Assembly: GCF_001074155.1 (NCBI RefSeq)
Contig: NZ_JUUZ01000032.1
Span: forward strand, 1-64,000
DNA length: 64,000 bases
Origin: Streptococcus pseudopneumoniae
Lineage (GTDB): Bacteria; Bacillota; Bacilli; Lactobacillales; Streptococcaceae
Direction of reading: 5' to 3'
In this document: positions 19,784 through 31,356 of the stretch, piece after piece
Layout: each line of letters starts with the position of its first letter
Numbering within the stretch: position 1 is the stretch's first letter
Made by a program: the position numbers and the translations under genes
The notes under the pieces: generated by a model
Seen by the model: the letters and a program-made list of their open reading frames with translations, nothing else
Told to the model about the DNA's origin: nothing
Database searches by the model: none

Positions 19784-20578
19784 CTAAAAACTCTGTCCAT
19801 ATTTTTTCCCGAAGAATTTTGCTTGTAGGAAGGATTTTCCTTTTTGAATCAAGTCAATTTTCTCCATATAGATAAACGGTATCTCTTTTACCCGCAAATC
19901 TTGTTTTGACAACCAAACATTGAACAAGCGTTCACTAATACGACCAAATAATCTAGCATCAAAAGCAGAATAGTCTGTAATGTCCAACCTTCTATAGAGT
20001 TCATCGATAATCGGGAACAACCATTCACAATAGGCTGCTACATTTTCTTTGGACATGATAAACATATTGAACATATAACCACTGCGCTGTTTCATGACCT
20101 GATCAAAAGCATCGATATATTCCGGCCTCAACTCGCTAACAATCTGGCGTGTTACGTCTAAATGATTGGCATCGTGCGTATGTGCATAGTGTGAGTATAG
20201 CGTTTCAATGTAGTATTTCCGTTTTTTTGGAAGGATTACATCACTTTCTGCCAACAAATCTTGCAGTTCTGCTTTAGACAGGATAATATCATTCATATCA
20301 ATCGTTTCACTATATGAGTGACGTTTTGCCGTGAAATAGCGACGATAGTGTACCAAACCAAGATAGTCACATTCTAAATTTTTCCACGCCCAATAAAGTC
20401 CAGTTAATTCGCAATAATAGGGGTTCAAACTTGAAATATTGTCTCCTTCATTATCACATTGGTATCCTAACTTCTCTTTTCCTTCACTACCAACATGGAT
20501 AGGTAGGTAAAGATCAGTATCAGCAGGCATGGTAAATTGCTTGTGTGTTGCCACGATAATTTTATAATTCTTTGTCAT
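19784..20578 (-). CDS. DUF4422 glycosyltransferase
   Basis: A 264-aa protein of the DUF4422 family, with the diagnostic opening KIIVATHKQFTMPADTDLYL and YCELTGLYWAWKNLECDYLG, LVHYRRYF. Members occur in capsule and exopolysaccharide clusters and act as sugar transferases. I take the ATG at 20578, 5 nt after AAGGGGG, rather than the in-frame ATG five codons upstream. It abuts the polymerase by 3 bp. Confidence 0.88.
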   Translation of the reverse strand: MTKNYKIIVATHKQFTMPADTDLYLPIHVGSEGKEKLGYQCDNEGDNISSLNPYYCELTGLYWAWKNLECDYLGLVHYRRYFTAKRHSYSETIDMNDIILSKAELQDLLAESDVILPKKRKYYIETLYSHYAHTHDANHLDVTRQIVSELRPEYIDAFDQVMKQRSGYMFNMFIMSKENVAAYCEWLFPIIDELYRRLDITDYSAFDARLFGRISERLFNVWLSKQDLRVKEIPFIYMEKIDLIQKGKSFLQAKFFGKKYGQSF

Positions 20579-20593
20579 TTTAACCCCCTTCAT

Positions 20594-20873
20594 TTAGATT
20601 GAACTGTTTGCGCTAAAAAAGAAATCAAACACTAGCATCCTAGTTTCACAGAGTTCACCTAAGAAACTAGTTGACTCTTTTGCCATGCCTCTATTAGAGC
20701 ACTCAGATTATATAACTCCGGAAGCATATTTCACCATTTTAAAATGGTGAAACACCCTTTCCAAATTCTAAAACATGACTACCAGTATTTGATTTCGTAT
20801 CATTTTGATTTCGTATCATTTTCATTTCGAACTCATCAATAGATTATAAAATCCTAAAAAACATATCTGTTCT
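20594..20873. repeat. Intergenic spacer with a perfect palindrome and a tandem repeat
   Basis: This 280-bp spacer interrupts an otherwise tightly packed operon. It holds a perfect 24-bp palindrome at 20729-20752 (half-site TTTCACCATTTT) without a T run. It also holds two perfect 16-bp tandem copies of GATTTCGTATCATTTT (20791-20806, 20807-20822) and a degraded third copy. No gene is supported. It may be a scar of locus recombination or a regulatory or processing site. Confidence 0.75.
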
Positions 20874-21509
20874 TTAATGAGCCCCTTTTCCTAGCAAAAC
20901 TTGCTTAATGGTTAATAAAAATATCTTTACATCCAATTTGAAAGATTGATTTCTAGGATAGTATAATTCCACCTCGCAACGTTCAGGATAATAGACTTCA
21001 CTCCTCCCAGAAACTTGCCACATACCTGTTATCCCTGGTTTCACTGAAAGCAGAAGTTTCTGTTCCTCTTCGGAATATTCTTCTAATTCCTTATCAAGGA
21101 TTGGCCTAGGTCCTATAAAACTCATCTCACCACGCAAAACATTTATAAACTGAGGAAATTCATCAATACTCGTTTTTCTGATGAAATTCCCAATAATCGT
21201 TAAGCGTGGATCTTCGTTGGGAGGTAATTTGTAGCTATTGTCAATATATTTTTGATGTAGCTCTTTATTGGCCAAGAGAATTTCTTCAGCATTTTCAACC
21301 ATTGAACGAAACTTAATAATTTTAAATTTTTTTCCATTCAAGCCTACTCGATACTGAGTAAAGAAAATGCTACCCTTATATCCTTTTGCTTTATATATGA
21401 TGAAAATAATCAAGGAAGCTGGAAAAGCTAATACAACGGTTCCAACCACTCCAATAAAAAAGTCTGCAAGTTGCTTAAAACTTTTGTATAAGACTTCACT
21501 AATCTCCAC
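20874..21509 (-). CDS. Short-form initiating sugar-phosphate transferase
   Basis: A 211-aa bacterial sugar transferase (WcaJ/CpsE C-terminal family). It has one N-terminal membrane helix (residues 18-38), then the catalytic part: FFTQYRVGLNGKKFKIIKFR, SIDEFPQFINVLRGEMSFIG, GPRP and PGITGMWQVSGR. It loads the first sugar phosphate onto undecaprenyl phosphate. It lacks the multi-helix N-terminal half of pneumococcal WchA and resembles the short WcjG/WciI class. The first sugar is therefore not assigned. Confidence 0.9.
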   Translation of the reverse strand: MEISEVLYKSFKQLADFFIGVVGTVVLAFPASLIIFIIYKAKGYKGSIFFTQYRVGLNGKKFKIIKFRSMVENAEEILLANKELHQKYIDNSYKLPPNEDPRLTIIGNFIRKTSIDEFPQFINVLRGEMSFIGPRPILDKELEEYSEEEQKLLLSVKPGITGMWQVSGRSEVYYPERCEVELYYPRNQSFKLDVKIFLLTIKQVLLGKGAH

Positions 21510-21550
21510 TTAAACTTCACCTACTTTTCATATAATCTTCTTTTTAATAT

Positions 21551-22252
21551 TTACTTTTTCTTATTTTTCCCATAGGAACCATAGTTCCCATATGATCCGT
21601 AAGAACCATATTTTTCAAGCTGAATATTAAATTTATTCAGAATAACTCCTAAGAATGGTGTTCCTGTTTGCTCTAACTGATCTTTCGCTTTTTGAACTTC
21701 TCTCCGTTTTGTTGCAGAAGCTTCAGTCACCAGGATAGAGGCATCACATTTTTGTACGATAATGGCCGCATCAATGACAACTCCAATAGGAGCAGTATCC
21801 ACAATGATATAGTCAAAGTATTTACGTAAAGTCTCAATCATTGATTCGAATTTTTCACTTTGAAGAAGGGCAGTCGGATTTGGTGAAATAGCTCCTGATT
21901 GAATGACAAACAAGTTTTCTACGTTTGTTTCACACAAACCATGAGATAAATCTTTAGTCCCTGATAAGTAGTCTGTCAAACCTGTAATTTTTTCTCGAGA
22001 TTTGAAGACACCTGACATGACTGAATTACGAATATCCGCATCGATAAGGAGCGTCTTATAGCCTGCACGCGCGAAAGCCCAAGCTATATTGGTTGAAGTG
22101 GTTGATTTCCCTTCTCCAGGTCGAACTGAAGAAATAGCAATCACTTTGAGACCATCTCCACTCAACTGGATATTGGTCCGTAATGCGTTATAATACTCCT
22201 CAGCTTTTTTTACAGAGTTTAATCGTTGTTCTGATAATTCTAACTTTGCCAT
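21551..22252 (-). CDS. wze: Capsular tyrosine kinase Wze (CpsD)
   Basis: A 233-aa BY-kinase with Walker A SSVRPGEGKSTTSTNIAWAF (residues 42-61), Walker A' LLIDADIRNSVM and Walker B YIIVDTAPIGVV. The C-terminal tail has four YGS/YGN repeats, the autophosphorylated tyrosine cluster of CpsD. With Wzd it controls chain length and attachment; Wzh removes the phosphates. Confidence 0.95.
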   Translation of the reverse strand: MAKLELSEQRLNSVKKAEEYYNALRTNIQLSGDGLKVIAISSVRPGEGKSTTSTNIAWAFARAGYKTLLIDADIRNSVMSGVFKSREKITGLTDYLSGTKDLSHGLCETNVENLFVIQSGAISPNPTALLQSEKFESMIETLRKYFDYIIVDTAPIGVVIDAAIIVQKCDASILVTEASATKRREVQKAKDQLEQTGTPFLGVILNKFNIQLEKYGSYGSYGNYGSYGKNKKK

Positions 22253-22262
22253 GTTTACTCCC

Positions 22263-22958
22263 TTACTTTAATTTCTCTAGATTTGGAATAACTCCCAAAA
22301 GTGAGAGATGCATTACTTCTTCAATATCCTCTGGACGTTTCACTCGATCATCCATTAATTCAACTAAAAGCACGATAACCGTGACGAATCCTACACCTGC
22401 TATAGTGGCCATCATTGTATTGCGACGAATGTTTGGTGAAGATGGTGATGTCGCTGGTCTTGCTTCCTCAAGTGTGGTTACATCCGACACTCTTGTTACA
22501 GAAATGATTTTCTGAGCAGCTACTTCTCTAAGTGCATTGGCGATACGACTCGCTTCCTCAGGTTTCCCATCTCGAACTGAGATTGATACGATACGCGTAT
22601 CTGCAGGAACTGTTACTGAGACTTTTCTCCCAAGAGTTTTGGCATCCATCGTTAAGCTTTGATCAGCCACCACTTTTTCAAGAACATCCTGAGAAAGAAT
22701 GATCTCACGGTAGTCTTTTACCAAGTATGAGCCCGCCTGCAAGTCTTGGTTCGTCAAACCTGGCTTATCCCCCTGGTTACGATTGACAACGTAGATGCGA
22801 GTGGTACTAGCGTACTGTGGCTTAATCACAAACGAGCTATAAGCGAAGGCTGTCACGCCTGCTACTAGTGCAACTAAGGTGATGACAAATTTTCGTTTCC
22901 AAAGCACTTTTACTAATTGCAGTACATCAATTTCAAATTTATCTTGTTCTTTCATCAT
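22263..22958 (-). CDS. wzd: Capsule chain-length/kinase activator Wzd (CpsC)
   Basis: A 231-aa Wzz-family membrane adaptor with two transmembrane helices (about residues 20-40 and 178-200) bracketing an extracellular domain. The cytoplasmic C-terminus activates the Wze kinase. The N-terminal [19 protein letters not shown] is typical. It lies between wzh and wze in the standard order. Confidence 0.95.
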   Translation of the reverse strand: MMKEQDKFEIDVLQLVKVLWKRKFVITLVALVAGVTAFAYSSFVIKPQYASTTRIYVVNRNQGDKPGLTNQDLQAGSYLVKDYREIILSQDVLEKVVADQSLTMDAKTLGRKVSVTVPADTRIVSISVRDGKPEEASRIANALREVAAQKIISVTRVSDVTTLEEARPATSPSSPNIRRNTMMATIAGVGFVTVIVLLVELMDDRVKRPEDIEEVMHLSLLGVIPNLEKLK

Positions 22959-22963
22959 TTCTC

Positions 22964-23695
22964 CTAAATAAGTTGATCATTTATAATGTTTGATGGGTTT
23001 GTTTCAAAAAGTTCACGAGCTTTTTCTGCTCCATATTTTTTAGCAATGAGTTCATAAGCTTCTCTCATATAAGGTGGACGATTATCCAGGTTATGCATAT
23101 CGCTAGCCACTACATGGACTAAGTCCTTGTCCAAGAAATACCTAGCACGTTTTTTCATAAACTTGTAGGTGTCACCAAATAGTCGCGGCTTTAAGACACT
23201 CGAACTATTAATCTGCATATAGCAACCCATATTGATGAGTTCCCTTACCTTTTTATCATCATTTTCTAAAGCGTGATAACGCTCAATATGAGCAACCACA
23301 GGCGTAATCCCTAACATGAGAACTTTTGTCAAGGCGCTATGAATATCTCTGTAGGGAGTATTCATACTAAATTCAATCAAGGCAAAGCGTGTGTCATTAA
23401 GCCTTGGAATTAAATCTTTTTCTAACTTTTCCAAAGCATCGCCAGAAAAATAAATCTCAGCCCCATATACTACAGTCAAATCCGGAGCGATTTCTTGAGC
23501 CATCTGTTTGACTTCACTAAAATTAGCTGCAATTTTTTCTTCAGGCGTTTCAAACATCCCTTTTCGACGATGAGAGGTTGAAACAACGGTTCGAACACCT
23601 TGTGCATAGGCTTCCTCGAGCAGAGCCTTGCTCTCAGTTCGATTTTTAGGCCCATCGTCAACATCGAAAACAATATGCGAATGAATGTCAATCAT
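22964..23695 (-). CDS. wzh: Capsule protein-tyrosine phosphatase Wzh (CpsB)
   Basis: A 243-aa PHP-fold manganese-dependent phosphatase. Metal ligands are visible in [18 protein letters not shown] (residues 1-18), [29 protein letters not shown] and [13 protein letters not shown]. It dephosphorylates Wze. The start ATG follows the wzg stop by one base. Confidence 0.96.
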   Translation of the reverse strand: MIDIHSHIVFDVDDGPKNRTESKALLEEAYAQGVRTVVSTSHRRKGMFETPEEKIAANFSEVKQMAQEIAPDLTVVYGAEIYFSGDALEKLEKDLIPRLNDTRFALIEFSMNTPYRDIHSALTKVLMLGITPVVAHIERYHALENDDKKVRELINMGCYMQINSSSVLKPRLFGDTYKFMKKRARYFLDKDLVHVVASDMHNLDNRPPYMREAYELIAKKYGAEKARELFETNPSNIINDQLI

Positions 23696-23696
23696 C

Positions 23697-25145
23697 TTAT
23701 TTTCCTTCCATGGTATCTTTAATGGCCACCTTAACAGTCTCCAAGCTGGTTGGGTCGATTTCTAACATGTAAAGATTGCTATCTGGCATAGCGTAAGACG
23801 GGAGACCCATTCGACCAGTTCCTTTCAGATCTTGATTGGTTACTGTATATTTCCCTCCGCTTGCCAACTGAGTATTGACAAGACTTACCATTGTTTCTGG
23901 TGGCATATTGGTCTGAACTGAATCTTGCAAACCTTGAATAATGCCATCGTAGTTTTTTAAGGCTTCTGCCGAAGTCATCTTCTGAATAATGGCTGTAATG
24001 ACTTTTTGTTGATTACGACCGCGATCTCCATCACCATTTGTCAAAGAGTAACGTTCACGGACAAAACCTAAAGCCAATTCTGAATCAAGGTGAATATTTC
24101 CAACCGGGTAGTTCTTGCCGTTTGTATGAGCAGTAAACTCTTGGTCATTATATACGTCAACGCCTCCAAGAAGGTCAATCAACTTCAAGAAAGAGGTGAA
24201 ATTAAGTCGAGCATAATAGTTCAAGTCGATACCATAAAGATTTTCTAAGGTATGGATAGAAGCATCTACGCCATAGATACCCGCATGCGTCAACTTATCG
24301 TTTTGGTTGTTTCCACCATCTGCAATAGGGACATAGGCATCTCGAGGAGTTGTCGTCAAGAGAATCTTCTTGGTATCCTGATTAACTGTCATGATAATAT
24401 TGACATCTGAGCGCGAAACAGAACTGATAGGACCATAGGTATCAATCCCGCTGATGTAGACATTGAAAGAATTTCCTGTAGCTACCTTAGGTGCTTCCAC
24501 TTTCTTAGTCAAGTCCTTGGTATAGATTTTCTTGATCTTTTTAGCGTGGTCGGGATATTCCTGCTCAATCAGATTTTCAAAAACACCATTTAAGACGATT
24601 GCTTTGGTTTCTCCATCTAACAAACTCTTATAGGTTGCTAGGTAAGACGAAGCTTCCTCAACTGTCAATTCCTTGCTTTGAGTTGTTTTAATGTCATCTA
24701 TCAATTTTTGAATATTCTCAGCATCTGTTCCTGTTGGAGCAGTTACACTAGAAAGTTGAGAAACGTTATTAATCTCACTGTCTGCTAGCACTGCCACACT
24801 CATAGAGTAGCTTGAATAATTTGAAGTTGCATTAAATTGATTGGCAAGCCCAACAAATCGATTGACAGCTACTAATGCTACCGAACTAAATAAGACTGAG
24901 ACTAGCAGTATTATCAAGGTAAAAATTTTAGCTTTTCGATTTACTATCAGCAACAGAGACAATAACGCGATAAGAACTAAAACCACTGCCAAGATAATAT
25001 TAAAATAGCTGACCGCTAAAATCTGATATTTAAAAATCAAAAACAATAAAAAAGAAGCTAGAACAGCATAAATTAGCAACAAACTTACATTTAAACTTTG
25101 CTGAAATTTACCAGATTGACTTTTTTTTATACGTCTATTTTTCAT
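23697..25145 (-). CDS. wzg: LytR-CpsA-Psr family attachment protein Wzg (CpsA)
   Basis: A 482-aa membrane protein. Three hydrophobic segments at about residues 20-95 are followed by an extracellular accessory domain and a C-terminal LCP domain ([54 protein letters not shown]). LCP proteins attach polysaccharide to peptidoglycan. Start at 25145, with GAAGAGG 7 nt upstream, rather than the in-frame TTG at 25160. It is the first gene of the operon. Confidence 0.95.
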   Translation of the reverse strand: MKNRRIKKSQSGKFQQSLNVSLLLIYAVLASFLLFLIFKYQILAVSYFNIILAVVLVLIALLSLLLIVNRKAKIFTLIILLVSVLFSSVALVAVNRFVGLANQFNATSNYSSYSMSVAVLADSEINNVSQLSSVTAPTGTDAENIQKLIDDIKTTQSKELTVEEASSYLATYKSLLDGETKAIVLNGVFENLIEQEYPDHAKKIKKIYTKDLTKKVEAPKVATGNSFNVYISGIDTYGPISSVSRSDVNIIMTVNQDTKKILLTTTPRDAYVPIADGGNNQNDKLTHAGIYGVDASIHTLENLYGIDLNYYARLNFTSFLKLIDLLGGVDVYNDQEFTAHTNGKNYPVGNIHLDSELALGFVRERYSLTNGDGDRGRNQQKVITAIIQKMTSAEALKNYDGIIQGLQDSVQTNMPPETMVSLVNTQLASGGKYTVTNQDLKGTGRMGLPSYAMPDSNLYMLEIDPTSLETVKVAIKDTMEGK

Positions 25146-25174
25146 GGAATACCTCTTCAAAACATTTTAGTTTA

Positions 25175-25183
25175 ATTATATCA
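25175..25183 (-). promoter_or_regulatory. Extended -10 promoter of the polysaccharide operon
   Basis: The minus strand reads TGATATAAT, an extended -10, about 30 bp before the wzg start. No good -35 is paired at 17 bp, which is normal for extended -10 promoters. Confidence 0.7.
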
Positions 25184-25304
25184 TAAATTGCCTCTCAAGA
25201 CCATCAACACCAATCAAGAAAGCGCTCGCTTTTGGGAAGTGTTTTCGTTTTTTATATTTACTATAGTTTTTGCTACTTTTTGTGTTCCCAAAATACAACT
25301 ATAA

Positions 25305-25339
25305 TAAAAAATAGAGCTCTAAAAAGCTCTATTTTTTTA
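25305..25339 (-). terminator. Terminator after the downstream Ali-type gene
   Basis: AAATAGAGCT...AGCTCTATTT is flanked by A and T runs on both sides, so it can act in both directions. It separates the lipoprotein genes from the wzg promoter. Confidence 0.9.
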
Positions 25340-27298
25340 TTATTTAACGTGACTTTCGAATTCTTTTTGATTCTTTTCGACTGAGTTTTTACGTTCTTGT
25401 TCCCATTTGGCTTTAGCTTCGTCAAATTGAGTAGTTGTTACGACTTCGGTTTGCAATTTCATGTACTTATAGTTACTTCCAGTACCTTTGATTCCGACAA
25501 GTGAGTAAGCTCGTGTAAATGGCGTCACACGTGTTACTGAAGCACCACCACCGTTTGAATTTACAGGGAGCAATAGCGAACTATCAATCAGCCAAGCTTG
25601 TGCGTCTGCATAATTTTCATAACGTTTGGCTACATCTGTATTTTCTGCATCTGCCGCTTTCAATTTTTGAGTATATTGGTCCAGTCCGATATTTGTAATC
25701 TTATCAGTATCCTTGCTTGGATCAAGTCCTAAAATCTTGAGATAGAATCCATCCTCAGCGTTGAAAGGATTGAGATAAGTCGATGGATCTTGGTAGTCTG
25801 CAGACCAACCATCCAAGTTCAAGTCATAGTCATGATCAGCTGTGATTGGCGCTTGGAATGTCGCATTGGCATAATCTTCTGTTGAAATTTGAACGACATC
25901 AATCACTACATTTTCTGCCCCAAGAGTTGATTCGACAGATTGTTTAAGCGAATGAATCTTTGGAAGCAAGGTTTTGTTAACTTGGTCTACAGGCAAGTCC
26001 AAATGAATTGGGAAGGTCACACCTTGTGCTTCTAATTCTTTTTTAGCCTCTGCAAACTGAGCTTGTGCTTTTTCTTTATTGAAGTAGCCGTCCTGGGCGT
26101 CTTCAAGATTCATATTCGACCACTGTGTACCATAGTTTACCAACTTAGATGAAACTGTCTCACCAAAAGTCTTGTCACCTACTTGCACGAAAGTTGGTGG
26201 CACAAGTGTGTTACGAAGAGTGTTTTTAGCTGCTTCTTCTCCATTAGACTGAGCCGAATAAGCTGTACGGTCAATTGCAAAGTTGATTGCTTGACGGAAA
26301 TTTTTATTTAAAATCGCAGCTTGGGTAGCTTGTTTTTGCTCATCACTAGTCTTAGCTGTATGATTGTATGTTTGGCGATTAACGTTAAAATTATAGTACC
26401 AAGAAGTCGCATCCTGCAAGCTATAGACGATGTTGTCCTTGTATTTTTCCTTTGTCTTAGCAAAGTTTGAACTATTTGGGTAGACACCAGCAGACGAGTA
26501 GGCTCCGCTTTCGAAATTACGGATCGTCATATCTTGGTCAGAACCATCAACATAAGCCAACTTAACTCTTTCAATCGTCACTTTTTCTTGGTCATAGTAA
26601 TGAGGGTTTTTCATGTACTCGAGTGATGATTTTGATGTGAATTCTTTTAACAAATAAGGACCACTGTAGAGAATGCTATCTGGTTTCAATTCCCCAAATT
26701 CTTTACCTTTAGAAGTCAAGAACTCTTCATTGACAGGGAACAAGATACTATTGGTAGTCTTAGAGTTCCAGAATGGTTCTGGACGTGTCAAAGTATATTG
26801 GACAGTGTAATCATCTACAGCTTTCACACCAACATTTGAAAAGTCAGTGTTTGCGCCTGTCACATAATCATCTAATCCCTTGATTGAGTTCTGAATCAAA
26901 TCGAGAGCTTGACTCTTGTTATCAGCTGCATACTTGATACCTGTGACGAAATCTTGTGCTTTAATTGGGGCATACTCCTCCCCGTCAGCAGTGAACCATT
27001 TTGCATCTTGACGAAGTTTATAAGTGTAAGTCAATCCATCCTTTGAAACACTCCAATCTTCTGCAAGAGCAGGAATGAGATTTCCATAATTGTCATTTTC
27101 AAGCAAACCATCTACCAAGTTGGTTACAACAGCGGTATTATCACCAGAGTAATCCAACAGGTAGTTGAAGGTTGTTGGATCGGCACCAAATGTTGACGAG
27201 TAGGTTTTAACATCTGATGCTGACTTCCCACACGCTGTCAATAAGATCGCCGCGGCAAGCGTCAACCCCGCTCCAATCAGTCGTTTTTTGAGTTTCAT
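25340..27298 (-). CDS. Oligopeptide-binding lipoprotein (AliA/AliB family), copy 2
   Basis: A 652-aa substrate-binding lipoprotein. The signal peptide ends in a lipobox (ILLTACGKS, Cys about residue 23). The mature part is an SBP family 5 (OppA) fold with LAEDWSVSKDGLTYTYKLR, NKNFRQAINFAIDRTAYSAQ and YDLNLDGWSADYQDPSTYLN. It feeds peptides to the Ami permease and may sense peptides. It is a diverged tandem copy of the upstream gene, with its own extended -10 promoter. The pair between dexB and a capsule-type locus resembles AliC/AliD of S. mitis and non-encapsulated pneumococci; which copy corresponds to which is undetermined. Confidence 0.9.
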   Translation of the reverse strand: MKLKKRLIGAGLTLAAAILLTACGKSASDVKTYSSTFGADPTTFNYLLDYSGDNTAVVTNLVDGLLENDNYGNLIPALAEDWSVSKDGLTYTYKLRQDAKWFTADGEEYAPIKAQDFVTGIKYAADNKSQALDLIQNSIKGLDDYVTGANTDFSNVGVKAVDDYTVQYTLTRPEPFWNSKTTNSILFPVNEEFLTSKGKEFGELKPDSILYSGPYLLKEFTSKSSLEYMKNPHYYDQEKVTIERVKLAYVDGSDQDMTIRNFESGAYSSAGVYPNSSNFAKTKEKYKDNIVYSLQDATSWYYNFNVNRQTYNHTAKTSDEQKQATQAAILNKNFRQAINFAIDRTAYSAQSNGEEAAKNTLRNTLVPPTFVQVGDKTFGETVSSKLVNYGTQWSNMNLEDAQDGYFNKEKAQAQFAEAKKELEAQGVTFPIHLDLPVDQVNKTLLPKIHSLKQSVESTLGAENVVIDVVQISTEDYANATFQAPITADHDYDLNLDGWSADYQDPSTYLNPFNAEDGFYLKILGLDPSKDTDKITNIGLDQYTQKLKAADAENTDVAKRYENYADAQAWLIDSSLLLPVNSNGGGASVTRVTPFTRAYSLVGIKGTGSNYKYMKLQTEVVTTTQFDEAKAKWEQERKNSVEKNQKEFESHVK

Positions 27299-27341
27299 GA
27301 TTCATTTTCTCCTTAAATGTTAGGTTTTATGACATAAGCCT

Positions 27342-27350
27342 ATTTTATCA
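27342..27350 (-). promoter_or_regulatory. Extended -10 promoter of Ali-type copy 2
   Basis: The minus strand reads TGATAAAAT, 44 bp before the start codon, so this gene can be expressed apart from copy 1. Confidence 0.6.
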
Positions 27351-27402
27351 AATTTCACACTAAAAGTAAAGTTATTTAATTATTTGCCCTCTCGTCAGTA
27401 TA

Positions 27403-27443
27403 TGAAAAAAAGAAAGAAATCCCGCATAAAATCAGGATTTCCT
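27403..27443 (-). terminator. Terminator after Ali-type copy 1
   Basis: On the minus strand GAAATCC...GGATTTC is followed by TTTCTTTTTTT, between the two lipoprotein genes. Confidence 0.8.
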
Positions 27444-27459
27444 TCATCGCTGTTTAAGA

Positions 27460-29427
27460 TTATTTAACGTGGTTCGCTAACTCTTTTTGATATTTAGCGT
27501 TTGTTTCAAGTTTCTCTTTTTGCCATTTCTTAAGAGCTTCTTCGTATTCTTTAGTGGTCACAATATCATTCTGCAACTCTAAACCTTTAAATACAAACGG
27601 ATCTCCCTTGATACCAACTTGAGAGTAGGCTTTCGAAAATGGTACTGTACGACTCACTGTAGGAGAACCTCCTGAAGATGCTACAGGAATGAGAAGTGAA
27701 CTATCAGATACCCAAGCCTGTGCTTTAGCATATTTTTCATATCGTTTGTTAAGGTCTGTTGTTTCTGATGCTGCATCATCCAAGAGTTTCTTGTACTCAT
27801 CAAGTCCAACTTGAGCCATGACTTCTGGATCTTTACCTTTTGTGATACCCAAGTGTTTAAGGGCAGAACCCTTCTTAGCATCCAAGATATTTAGATAGGT
27901 AGCTGGATCTTGATAGTCTGGTCCCCAACCAGTTCCGTTCAAGTCATAGTCTTTTTGAGAAGGAACCTTAGCTTGAGAAGTAATACTCATTTTCTCATTA
28001 TCTGTCATTTGAAGCACATCGATAACGACATTTTCAGTTCCAAGCGCTGCTTCGACAGATTGTTTGAGGGAGTTGGTTTGTTGAACAGCAATAACATCTG
28101 TTTGTTCAACTGGAATATCCAAATGGATTGGGAAGGTTACGCCTTTAGCTTGCAATTCTGACTTGGCTTTTTCAAAGGCAGCTTTTGCTTTTGTTGGATT
28201 GTAAATAGTGTCTTTACCATCTGTCAAAGCTACATCTTTCCACTGGTCTCCGTATGTTACTAATTGTTCTTGAGCCAATTCACCGAAGGTCTTTTCACCA
28301 ACCTGAACATAGTCATAAGGTACAAGACTGGTACGGATAATCTTGTCCGCTCCTTCTTCACCATTCATCTGAGCAGAGTAAGAATGACGGTCAAGAGCAA
28401 AATTGATTGCCTGACGGAAGTTTTTGTTGAGAAGCGCTTCTTTTGTAGAAGTTTTTTGTGCTTCATCTGTCTTTGCAGTTTTATTGTAAGACTGACGATT
28501 CACGTTGAAAGTAAAGTAATAGCTGGTCGCTTCTTGCGGACTATAGACAATCTTATCCCCGTACTCTTGCTTAGTTGAATCAAAGTTTGAACTTGTTGGG
28601 AAGAGACGAGCTGTTGTATAGGCTCCTGATGAGAAACTACGAATCAATGATTCTTGGTCAGATCCATCGTAGAAAGTAAGTTTGACGTGGTCAATCTTAA
28701 CATTGTCTTTATCCCAATAATTTGGATTTTTTTCGTACTCGATCACTGATTTTGAAGTGAAGTTCTTCAAAATATATGGTCCATTATAGAGAATCCCTGA
28801 AGGTGTCGCTGCACCATAATCTTTACCTTGAGAATTCAGAAATTCTTCATTAACAGGGAGCATAGTCGCTGTTGTTACCTTAGAATTCCAGAAGCTTTCT
28901 GGTTGGTTCAATGTGTATTGAACAGTGTAGTCATCAATTGCTTTAACTCCAACTGTTGAGAAGTCATTGCTTTCACCACTGACGTATTCTGCCAAACCTT
29001 TGATAGAATCTTGGATCAGACTTAAGCCATCTGACTTACCATCAGCAGCATGTTTCAAACCAGTCACAAAGTCTTGAGCCTTGACCTCGGCGTACTCCTC
29101 ACCTTCAGAAGTATACCATTTGACACCTTTACGTAGTTTGTAAGTATAGGTCAAACCGTCTTGTGAAACCGACCAGTCTTCAGCAAGAGATGGAATCAAG
29201 TTTCCGTATTTGTCATTTTCCAAGAGTCCGTCGACCAAGTTAGCAATGACGTCTGATGTTGAACTCTTACTAGTAACGCTATAGTCCAATGTTGATGGAT
29301 CAATGGCATATACGTATGAAAATGTTGTAGGAGCATCTGCTTTTTTCTCTGTCTTTCCACAAGCCGCTAAAAGAAGAGCTGCACTCATCGTTATCCCTGC
29401 TACTGCGAGCAACTTTTTCGATTTCAT
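27460..29427 (-). CDS. Oligopeptide-binding lipoprotein (AliA/AliB family), copy 1
   Basis: A 655-aa lipoprotein with lipobox LLLAACGKT (Cys about residue 23) and the family 5 binding-protein fold (LAEDWSVSQDGLTYTYKLRK, NKNFRQAINFALDRHSYSAQ, GTGWGPDYQDPATYLN). It is a close relative of the next gene downstream, with the same length and landmarks but clear divergence in the ligand-contact regions. It presumably works as an alternative peptide receptor for the AmiCDEF transporter, which is not in this window. AAAGGAG precedes the ATG. Confidence 0.9.
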   Translation of the reverse strand: MKSKKLLAVAGITMSAALLLAACGKTEKKADAPTTFSYVYAIDPSTLDYSVTSKSSTSDVIANLVDGLLENDKYGNLIPSLAEDWSVSQDGLTYTYKLRKGVKWYTSEGEEYAEVKAQDFVTGLKHAADGKSDGLSLIQDSIKGLAEYVSGESNDFSTVGVKAIDDYTVQYTLNQPESFWNSKVTTATMLPVNEEFLNSQGKDYGAATPSGILYNGPYILKNFTSKSVIEYEKNPNYWDKDNVKIDHVKLTFYDGSDQESLIRSFSSGAYTTARLFPTSSNFDSTKQEYGDKIVYSPQEATSYYFTFNVNRQSYNKTAKTDEAQKTSTKEALLNKNFRQAINFALDRHSYSAQMNGEEGADKIIRTSLVPYDYVQVGEKTFGELAQEQLVTYGDQWKDVALTDGKDTIYNPTKAKAAFEKAKSELQAKGVTFPIHLDIPVEQTDVIAVQQTNSLKQSVEAALGTENVVIDVLQMTDNEKMSITSQAKVPSQKDYDLNGTGWGPDYQDPATYLNILDAKKGSALKHLGITKGKDPEVMAQVGLDEYKKLLDDAASETTDLNKRYEKYAKAQAWVSDSSLLIPVASSGGSPTVSRTVPFSKAYSQVGIKGDPFVFKGLELQNDIVTTKEYEEALKKWQKEKLETNAKYQKELANHVK

Positions 29428-29459
29428 CGGTATTCTCCTTTAAAATACTATTTTTCACC

Positions 29460-29487
29460 ATTATACCCTATTTTTTTATAAAAGCAA
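29460..29487 (-). promoter_or_regulatory. Promoter of Ali-type copy 1
   Basis: On the minus strand TTGCTT (29482-29487), a 16-bp spacer, then TATAAT (29460-29465). Confidence 0.75.
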
Positions 29488-29556
29488 GGGCTTTTATGCA
29501 ATTTTTTAGAAAATTCAAACTAATATTTTTTTAAGAAATTTCTACACTTATTTTAG

Positions 29557-29592
29557 AAAAAACTCAAGCATCTTGGATACTTGAGTTTTTTA
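29557..29592 (-). terminator. Terminator of dexB
   Basis: On the minus strand AAACTCAAG...CTTGAGTTTTTT forms a stem with flanking A and T runs, directly after the dexB stop. Confidence 0.9.
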
Positions 29593-29595
29593 GGT

Positions 29596-31230
<1,635 letters not shown>

Positions 31231-31237
31231 TTACTCC

Positions 31238-31276
31238 ATCATAGACTTTTTTTCCTGTTTATGCAAGCGTTTGCTT
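31238..31276 (-). promoter_or_regulatory. dexB promoter overlapped by a CcpA (cre) site
   Basis: On the minus strand TTGCAT (31261-31266), a 17-bp spacer, then TATGAT (31238-31243). The plus-strand bases ATGCAAGCGTTTGCTT (31261-31276) match the cre consensus WTGNNARCGNWWWCAW at 14 of 16 positions and cover the -35 box, so bound CcpA would block RNA polymerase. Confidence 0.8.
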
Positions 31277-31309
31277 TGTCTTTTTTTCTTACTTTTGTGA
31301 CTCTCTAGT

Positions 31310-31337
31310 TTCTTATCTTCTATTTTTTTTATATAAT
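31310..31337 (+). promoter_or_regulatory. Promoter of the DUF1846 gene
   Basis: TTCTTA (31310-31315), 16 bp, TATAAT (31332-31337), 19 bp before the ATG, with AGAGG as ribosome-binding site. Confidence 0.6.
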
Positions 31338-31356
31338 AGAAGTCAGAGGTAAAAAA

